Source: Euonymus europaeus
Taxonomy: Eukaryota > Streptophyta > Magnoliopsida > Celastrales > Celastraceae
NCBI GenBank assembly: GCA_963580455.1
Contig: OY756971.1
Coordinates: 15,461,001-15,525,000 of the forward strand
DNA: 64,000 bases
Direction of reading: 5' to 3'
Position numbers and translations under genes: made by a program. Below the pieces are notes generated by a model, which was given only the letters and a program-made list of their open reading frames with translations, was not told the origin of the DNA and searched no databases. Below, piece by piece: positions 57,762-64,000 of this stretch. Position 1 is the first letter of the stretch. Every line of letters starts with the position of its first letter.

Positions 57762-58421
57762 ATGATAGTCGGGTGGTTAGCCTCAGGAGGAGAAAGCTCA
57801 TCAGGCAGAAGGGTTTATGCTCGGACTGTCTATCAAGTGTCTGACTGGTCGAAGAAAGCCAGAACAGACGACGAGAAGATAGTGTTCTCGAAGAGGAATG
57901 AAGATGGCTTACATCAGCTACATGATGATGCCTTAGTCATTGAGGCAGTCATCGCCAATAGGAGCGCAACATATGTTCTTTTCTACCATGCCTTCAAACA
58001 GATGAACCTCCCGAGAGAGAGCCTAAAGAAGTCTTTCTCCCCCCTTTACGGTTTCATGGGAGAGCAAGTCGTCCCTATGGGGATGATCAATCTACCCATA
58101 ACCTTAGGGGATTTCCCGAGATCAAAGCTATTTATGGTGGAGCTCCTGGTCGTAGATATAAAGACCCCCTATAATGCTCTGATTGGCGGACCACTGCTTC
58201 ACAAAGCTCGAGCAGTGGTCTCTACCTATTATTTGAAGATGAAATTCCCCACCTACCAAAAATTGGCTCGTCAGATGTATGTGACAGACTTGAAAGACAA
58301 GAAAAAACCAGTCTCAGTCCTGGAATTGTTTGATGATCACAATGTCAACACCCCGAAGCCGACTCCCGCCGAACAGATCATTAACATTGCTGTCACGCAG
58401 AGAACAGAGAGGAAATTATAA
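57762..58421 (+). CDS. Tat2 aspartic protease, open frame
   Basis: 219 residues open. The N-part RRVYARTVYQVSDWSKKART resembles the Tat Gag-protease linker. The retropepsin region follows at about residues 60-160 with ALVIEAVIANRSATYVLFYH, KSFSPLYGFMGEQVVPMG and KTPYNALIGGPLLHKARAV. The catalytic Asp-x-Gly expected near VLFYHAF is not present, so this copy is likely inactive despite the open frame. In relatives this position reads as a short Asp motif. Confidence 0.78.
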   Translation: MIVGWLASGGESSSGRRVYARTVYQVSDWSKKARTDDEKIVFSKRNEDGLHQLHDDALVIEAVIANRSATYVLFYHAFKQMNLPRESLKKSFSPLYGFMGEQVVPMGMINLPITLGDFPRSKLFMVELLVVDIKTPYNALIGGPLLHKARAVVSTYYLKMKFPTYQKLARQMYVTDLKDKKKPVSVLELFDDHNVNTPKPTPAEQIINIAVTQRTERKL

Positions 58422-59235
58422 CACGAATCCGAGCTTGCAAAAGACATAAGCGAAAGCTTAACAAGATTTCTTCTGGAAAACATCAGCACTTTTTCTTGGA
58501 GTGCGGAAGAGATGCCCGGCATAAGTGCCGATGTCATCACTCACCATCTTAGCATAAAACCTAGCAGCCAACCATTAAAACAAAAGAAGAGAAATTTCGC
58601 TCAAGATAGGCAAGAGGCCATCAAAACCGAGGTTAACAAGCTTCTGGATGCTGAATTCGTCTGGAAAGTCCAATACCCAGAATGGCTCTCTAATGTTGTT
58701 ATGGTGGCAAAACAGAATGGTAAGTGGTGTATGTGTGTCGACTTCACCGACCTCAACAAGGCCTACCCAAAGGATAGCTACCCTGGCAAAGATAGATCAA
58801 TTAGTCGAAGCAACCTCGAGAAAAGGTATCCTCAGCTTCCTAGATGCCCATTCTGGATATCATCAGATCCAAATGCATCAAGCTGATGAGGAACACACCT
58901 CGTTTGTCACTCCTAAAGGCACGTACTGTTATCAAGTTATGCCTTTAAGGCTGAAGAACGCAGGAGCCGCTTACCAAAGACTTGTTAACAAAATATTCTC
59001 CCCAATGCTCGGTAAGACGGTCGAGGCTTATGTGGATGATATAGTTGTCAAAAGCAAGAAACCTGAGGACCACTTTGGAGACTTGTAGGAAGTATCAAAT
59101 CTCTTGAAGAAGTTTCGAATAAAGCTTAACCCTGAGAAATGTGAATTTGGCGTTTCCTCGGGCAAGTTCCTCGGTTTCCTTATCTCCAAATGAGGAATAG
59201 AGGTAAACCCTGAAAAAGTATCAGCAATAATCAAT
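58422..59235 (+). pseudogene. pol: Tat2 reverse transcriptase
   Basis: 58512-58790 gives EVNKLLDAEFVWKVQYPEWL, then WCMCVDFTDLNKAYPKDSYP. A one-base shift near 58790 carries on in 58648-59088 with IDQLVEATSRKGILSFLDAHSGYHQI, CYQVMPLRLKNAGAAYQRLV and the catalytic EAYVDDIVVKSK. TAG 59086-59088 ends it; the thumb (KLNPEKCEFGVSSGKFLGFL) continues in frame. Active-site aspartates are present. A stop and a frameshift disable it. Confidence 0.88.
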
Positions 59236-59790
59236 ATGCAGGCCCCAAGGAACAAGAAGGAGGTTCAACCGCTCATTGGACGAACCGCAGCTTTCAGCCA
59301 TTTTCTCGCCATATCAGGAGATCGGTGCAAACATTTCTTTAATACGCTCAAGCAAACGACAAATTTTCAGTGGAATGGAGATTGTCAAAAAGCTTTTGAG
59401 GAACTAAAGTCTTATCTAAGCCAGTCACCTCTATTCACTTCTCCAAAAGATGAGGAACCGTTATTCCTTTATCTAGCCACTATTGATCACGCGGTGAGTG
59501 TTGTGCTCATAAGTGAGGATGACAAGGTCCAAAAGCCAATATACTACTTCAGTAAAGTCCTCACTGAGACTAAGAAGAGATACACCAAAGCTGAGAAGTT
59601 GGCCTTGGCAGTGGTAACAGTGGCTAGGAAGTTGCGACCCTACTTTCAGGCCCATATAGTTACAGTGTTGCTGACCAACCACTCAAAAGCATAATGCAAA
59701 AATCGGATACGTCGGGAAGACTCATTAAGTGGTCAATCGAACTTAGTGAGTCTGATATCCACTATAAGCTGAAGAGAGCCATCAAAGCTT
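59236..59790 (+). pseudogene. pol: Tat2 RNase H (first)
   Basis: Open 59236-59694: KKEVQPLIGRTAAFSHFLA (RT connection), FQWNGDCQKAFEELKSYL, LYLATIDHAVSVVLISEDD (the first catalytic Asp position reads Thr-Ile-Asp), KPIYYFSKVLTETKKRYTKAEKLALA, and HIVTVLLTNHSKA where relatives have a Thr-Asp pair; this copy reads Thr-Asn, so a catalytic Asp appears lost. In another frame GRLIKWSIELSE continues. In Tat lineages this domain acts together with a second RNase H. Confidence 0.83.
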
Positions 59791-59814
59791 AAGCCCTGGC
59801 AGACTTTATCACTG

Positions 59815-60300
59815 AGTGTCAACATCCACTAGGGGAAGAGACAACACATGACCTATGGGAACTCTTTGTTGATGGCTCTTCAAATAAGGATGAAAGTGGA
59901 CTACCGAATACGCTCTCCATTTCCAATTCAAAGCTTCCAACAACGAGGCTGAATACGAAGCACTCCTACCTGGGTTGAAGTTAGCAATTGAGCTAGAGGT
60001 ACACAATTTGGTGGTTAATAAGGACTCTCAGCTCGTTACTAAACACGTTCATGGCGAGTATGAAGCGAGAGGCTCCAATATGATCAAGTATTTGGAGAAA
60101 GCTAAGGAGCTAATGAGTGAAATTTCGAATATTGAAATACGAAGAGTGCCACGAGAAGAGAATCAGCAAGCCGACATGCTAGCTCGGCTAGCATCTACAT
60201 CTAAAAAAGACGAGGCCTCCTCAGTGCGGATAGAGATATTACTCAAACTGAATGGTCTTGGATGGATCCAATACGAGCCTTCCTCACAGAGGGAAAGTTA
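59815..60300 (+). pseudogene. Tat2 additional archaeal-like RNase H
   Basis: WELFVDGSSNKDESG (about 59858-59902) holds the first catalytic Asp. After a one-base change it reads ASNNEAEYEAL with the catalytic Glu, then in open frame 59975-60490 LAIELEVHNLVVNKDSQLV with the third acidic residue in KDSQL, and RRVPREENQQADMLARLAS. This second RNase H, absent from C1, C2 and Athila here, identifies Tat. The final catalytic Asp is present in QADMLA. All motifs present; one frameshift. Confidence 0.86.
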
Positions 60301-60404
60301 TCTGAGGATAAAAATGAGGCCAAAAATCTCTGAGCAAGGGCAGCAAGGTATTCAATCATTCAAAGAATGCTCTACCAAATATCTTACACACTCTCTTACC
60401 TCAA

Positions 60405-61490
60405 GTGTCTTGCTCCACGGGAGTCCGATTATGCTCTCCGAGAAGTGCATGAAGGAGCTTGTGGCAGCCATGCCGGGGCAAGGATCTTAGCTAACAAGGT
60501 CTTACGTTGTGGCTATTATTGACCGAATATGAGGAGAGATGCCGAGGATTTGGTGCGAAAGTGTGACAAATGCCAGAGGCACGCTAACGTACCTCATCTT
60601 CCCCCATCCGAGATGATTGTCATCGAGAACCCTTGTCTGTTTGCTCAATGGGGGCTAGACCTACTTGGACCCTTTCCCGAGGCAACAACTCAAAGGAAGT
60701 TTCTCATAGTGGCAGTAGACTAGTTTACAAAGTGGGTTGAGGCCGAGCCTCTTACAACCATCACCGACCATAAGGTAAAAGACTTCATTTGGAAAACCAT
60801 CATTTGCAGATATGGCATTCCTCGGATCCTCATTACAGATAATGGTCGACAGTTTGTGAGCGCAAACATCCGAGAATTTTGTAAGGACCTGAGCATCAAT
60901 CTCAGAATCACTGCTGTGGCACATCCTCAAGCTAATGGTCAGGTTGAAGTAACCAATCGTATCATACTTCAGGTACTAACAACTCGTCTTGACCAAGCCA
61001 AGGGACTTTAGACCGAGCAGCTCCATAGTGTTCTCTGGTCATACAGGACTACGCCAAGAACGTCAAAGGGAGAGACGCCTTTCTCCCTAATGTTTAGATC
61101 AGAAGCTGTCATTCCAGTAGAGATCGGGGTCTCCACTCCCCGGATTGTTAACTTCAATGAGTCAGAGAACAACGACCTGCTCCTTAACAATCTTGATTTC
61201 CTAGAAGAAGCTCGAGAGATTGCTCGGATCAGGACTGCAGTTTACAAGCAAAGAACAGCCCGCTACCACAACAAGAGAGTCCGAACAAGAAAGTTCTCCG
61301 AGGGAGATTAGGTCCTCAAGAAAGCCACTGTAGCTGGAAAACACCCTAATTAGCTCGGGGAGAGTTGGGAAGGCCCTTTTCAGATTATCAGGGTCATGCT
61401 GGATGGAACCTACAAGTTCGAGAACCCTGAGAAGCCATAAGAGATGCGACCCTAGAATGCTGAAAACCTCCAAAGATATTACATTTAACT
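60405..61490 (+). pseudogene. pol: Tat2 integrase
   Basis: Zinc finger: REVHEGACGSHAGARILANK and VRKCDKCQRHA. Core: first Asp in WGLDLLGPFPEA, second in LITDNGRQFVSANI, Glu in GQVEVTNRI. C-terminal: WSYRTTPRTSKGETPFSL, ARYHNKRVRTRKFSEGD and WEGPFQIIRV. One frame for almost its whole length, with stops at 60520, 60721, 61009, 61309, 61352, 61438 and 61453. Most are TGA or TAG where Trp or Gln is expected. It ends before TTAACTT at about 61490. Confidence 0.88.
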
Positions 61491-61950
61491 TTCTTTTGTT
61501 GGCATCTATTTAAGAACCCTTTTTCCTACTCGTTCCTCACACGAGGCCTAGGACTTTTCTCATTTCAATGAAAGATTCTCAGTATACCGCTTTGGCACAT
61601 TACAACTTATTTCATCTAAGTTACAATGGCCGAACATTATTCCAGGCTTCTCAGATTATATTGGCCGAGAAAAGACTTGGCCTGTTACAACTCAATCTCA
61701 TTGAGCTACAACAACCAAGTGAAGACAAGTTTGCTACGACCCAGAAAAGTCTAAGTCGCAGCAACCAACTGGCTATGCTCGGATCTATTATAGTTTAAGA
61801 CATTTTAAATTACAATATCCGAACATAAACAGAGGCAGATAAATGAAAATCACAAGAGGCAACAGGAGAAGAAATTTCATTGATAATTAAGTCATTTACA
61901 TAAAAAGAGAAGAAACATGTCTGCAATAACAGTAAAACAAGTCTAAAAAT
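61491..61950 (+). other. Tat2 spacer between integrase and antisense gene
   Basis: Contains drifting repeats with TTACAA-GGCCGAA words (61600-61830, for instance TTACAATGGCCGAACATT and TTACAATATCCGAACAT) at about 70-bp spacing, and a poly-A-rich block near 61900 that would be the 3' untranslated part of the antisense gene. The plus frame 61568-61798 only spans the repeats. Confidence 0.55.
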
Positions 61951-62588
61951 TAACTAGTTTTCTACATCTACTGGCTCCTCGGTAGCTGACCGCTTCTCAG
62001 GCTCTTTGGCATGAGCGAGGTCAAGGAGAGCATTGTCCTCCGTAGGGACGAGATGAACATTAGTGTCCATATATGCCTCGATATCCTCCTCGTCGTCCCC
62101 ATCCTCGTGAAGAAGGCAAAACTGCTCGTACGCCTCCTCTTTGACAACGTCCTCCTCGTCCTTCCCAGCGAGGCCAGAACACAGATCGTCCATAATATTC
62201 GAGCTCTGACCTATGCTAGCAAGGAACCTCCGAGCTTCCTTGACCACAGCCTGGAAGTAGAAAAAACCCTCTTGCTTAAGGGTAAACTAGAATTCCGTGG
62301 AGTCTCTGAACTCCAAAAGACCGGATTGGCGGCCACTCTGGAATATTCGGGTCCCTTCTACTTCTACAGCCGACCGTTGCCTCGCCAGCTCCTCCTCAGC
62401 CTCTTTCAGCTTGGTGGCCATAAGGGCCTCGGACTCCTGGGCTTTCTGGAGATCCAACCGAGAAAGCTGGAAGGCTGTCTTAGTCCGACTAAGAGCCTCT
62501 TGAGCAGGTGGATCTCTTGAGCAGCAGTCCTTTTCTCGGCAGCCGAGCTCCGAACATCCATAGAGAGTTTCCTGAGAAGGGAGGCTAG

Positions 62589-62662
62589 CTAAAACCAACA
62601 GTGAAACGAGTTATAAAGGAAAACCAAAGAAAGATTTTGACAAAACCAGGAAAGATTAATAC
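62589..62662 (-). other. Intron 2 of antisense gene
   Basis: Minus strand: ATGGAG/GTATTAATC donor, TTTTCC and GTTTCACTG run, TTGGTTTTAG/CTAGCC acceptor; 74 bp. Confidence 0.65.
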
Positions 62663-63083
62663 CTCCATAAATTTCACAGCAGAGGCCTCCATCTTTTCTC
62701 GATAGCCATCTCCTCAGCTCGCCGTTGATCCGAGGGGAGAGAAAGCTTCTCAAGCATCTCAAAGGCCACTTGAGAGTTGCCTACAGTGTTAGAGAGGCGA
62801 ATGTTCCACTAGGGAACATGGACATCCCCCAATCTATGAGGTGGGGACGAGGAGCGCGTGTCTGGGACGGGAGAAGAAGAACCAATCGATCGGAAGGATG
62901 GGGTGGAAATGTACACCCCGCGTCTCAGACCTAGGTCTTTTCCTCGGCCAGGCTTCAAATGGATTCCCACAGTATGAACCTTTTTCCTCTTGCTCGGCTC
63001 GGCCTCCCCAAAGGGTTTCCTCTTCTGGCCCAAAGTCGCCGCCTTTTTCTACATCTTTAGATACTTTGTAGCCGAAGACATAT

Positions 63084-63167
63084 CTGGAAAATACTGTAAC
63101 AAGTTAAGAGACAAAGTAACAAAGAAAGTACATAGGAAAAAAAATCGAGCAAGATCAAGTCCCCCAC
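63084..63167 (-). other. Intron 1 of antisense gene
   Basis: Minus strand: CAAG/GTGGGG donor, poly-T and CTTTGTTACTTTG stretch, TTCCAG/ATATG acceptor (an alternative TTACAG lies 10 bp earlier). Use of the 63084 acceptor keeps one frame from exon 1 to exon 2. Confidence 0.65.
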
Positions 63168-63172
63168 CTTGC

Positions 63173-63214
63173 ATTGCTCGCTCGGACCTATGTATTGCTC
63201 GCTCGGACCTATGT
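63173..63214 (-). repeat. 21-bp tandem duplication in exon 1
   Basis: ATTGCTCGCTCGGACCTATGT occurs twice without a gap. Being seven codons it keeps the frame and doubles HRSERA in the antisense product, just before the intron 1 donor. Confidence 0.95.
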
Positions 63215-64000
63215 GCCCTCGTAAAGTCTACAGCTCAGCACACGAGAGGGATGGAAGGTTTGGTGAAAGGTTGCTTGAGGCTCAGATACCAGTCAAGCTC
63301 CTCGTGAGAAAGTTGGGGCAAACGCTTAAACTTGCTGGATTCGGGGAGTGTCCACGAGGTTCTAAAAGGGGGAGCCTCTCCCTCACCCAAAGGCATCCAA
63401 ACAAAAAAGTTGTTGGATTTCCAATGCTGATTGGAGAAGGAATACTTGGAAGCCACTAAGCCTTTTTTAAACTTCAAGTAACATAACCCAGGATTCGTCG
63501 GGGCTCTATATAGTGAAAAGATGTACTGGAGGACATTCGAAGAGAAAGGAACACGGAGCTCATCATAATAATGGAGTATTATGCCGAGAAAAACCCAAGA
63601 GTTAGGAGCTAAATAGGTAGGACAAATGTCAAACTGAGCAAAGAATGAACATATGGACGGAGCCAAAGGAATTCGACAACCATATGAAAGAGCAGTAGTG
63701 GAAATGGAGAACTCCCCGTGCTGAGGATTGAAAGGAGATACCCCCTCAGGCAAAGGCCTGCAAGGGTAGGGAATGCCGAACAGTTTGTGTTGGGCTTCCA
63801 CCTCAGAGGCGGTGAGGCTACAACTTAGGTTTCTAGGCTCCCTAGTACCATCACCTGCTGCTCGAGCTTCCTGTGGGGAGCGTCGAACCCAGGAGGGGTG
63901 AAGAAAGGATGTTTTGCTAGGGAAAGCCTAAGATTCATCCTAACAAGGGGAAATAAGGTTGATGGAGAAGAACCTAAATCGGCATCCTCTAACAAATTAC

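Larger units (their letters stand above)
61954..63936 (-). pseudogene. Antisense spliced gene of Tat2 (Transposase_28-like, putative gypsy type transposon protein)
   Basis: Minus strand, three exons. Exon 1 (63936 or further right to 63168): PLAPSICSFFAQFDI, YLAPNSWVFLGIILHYYDEL, GLCYLKFKKGLVASKYSFSN, FFVWMPLGEGE, the domain named putative gypsy type transposon. Intron 1: 63167-63084, GT...AG, T-rich; joining at these sites keeps the frame. Exon 2: 63083-62663, with KRKPFGEAEPSKRKKV (nuclear-signal-like) and QVAFEMLEKLSLPSDQRRAEEM. Intron 2: 62662-62589, GT...TTTTAG. Exon 3: coiled coil QKAQESEALMATKLKEAEEE, then an acidic end. Broken by stops at 63235, about 63050, 62807 and 62287 and two frame changes. 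Its 5' end may lie beyond the window. Genes of this kind downstream of pol on the opposite strand are known in Tat elements; their function is not. Confidence 0.78.
55821..64000 (+). mobile_element. Tat2: Tat-lineage gypsy element, right end outside window
   Basis: 5' LTR 55821-56353, primer site, gag, protease, RT, RNase H, a second archaeal-like RNase H, integrase, then a region with an oppositely oriented spliced gene. The second RNase H is the hallmark of Tat. Inserted in the protease of element Y. The 3' LTR is not reached at 64000. Broken by scattered stops and frameshifts, but catalytic motifs are mostly readable. Confidence 0.9.

Noticed and set aside
1..64000. CRISPR arrays, bacterial operons, rRNA genes
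   Set aside because: None present; the repeats found are LTRs, tandem arrays and microsatellites of plant type.

Overview
The window reads as repeat-rich nuclear heterochromatin of a flowering plant. I find no host gene that I can support. Nearly every coding stretch belongs to an LTR retrotransposon of a plant-typical lineage: Ty1/copia (two elements and Sirevirus-like solo LTRs), Ty3/gypsy Athila, Ty3/gypsy Tat, and a gag/two-zinc-knuckle gypsy family with LTRs of about 2.3 kb. Two tRNA-derived SINEs are also present. Base composition is AT-rich and most frames are broken. The species cannot be named from this sequence.

Layout, left to right. 398-7121: two Sirevirus-like LTRs (398-2627 and 4575-6455, the second with an exact 5-bp target duplication) around and inside a gypsy-type LTR relic, followed by AT-rich DNA. 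7122-14815: element G1, a young non-autonomous gypsy with about 14 differences between its two LTR copies. It keeps gag, the first codons of protease and the last codons of pol, but its pol core is replaced by unrelated DNA with an intact 165-198 codon ORF. 14816-15182: an inverted pair of SINEs. 15460-15957: a decayed coiled-coil reading frame. 15900-25091: a gypsy LTR relic (G2) split by copia element C1 (16987-24697, minus strand, target duplication AATGT). 25092-26798: gypsy LTR relic. 26799-44414: decayed copia element C2 (minus strand, target duplication TATACT), itself split by an Athila element (29362-40045, minus strand, 1.22-kb LTRs, full gag-protease-RT-RNase H-integrase plus a downstream extra ORF). 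46105-55820: a heavily mutated gypsy (Y) related to G1. Its 5' LTR is split by a deleted Tat-like element, Tat1 (46663-52503, target duplication GTTAT), and its protease is split by a second Tat element, Tat2 (55821 to beyond the window).

How the parts work together. Autonomous elements (C1, Athila and Tat2 in their original state) supplied Gag, protease, RT-RNase H and integrase for copying. G1 and Tat1 have the ends needed for copying (LTRs, primer site, polypurine tract, gag) but no polymerase, so they would have depended on relatives. Tat2 has a second, archaeal-like RNase H, as Tat elements do. Downstream of integrase it carries an oppositely oriented, intron-containing gene of the putative gypsy type transposon (Transposase_28-like) class, now broken.

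Points most worth a second look: the ORF that replaced pol in G1, the spliced antisense gene in Tat2, the 96-bp tandem array in Tat1 whose unit is exactly 32 codons, and the repeated leader-plus-splice-donor layout in several gypsy LTRs.
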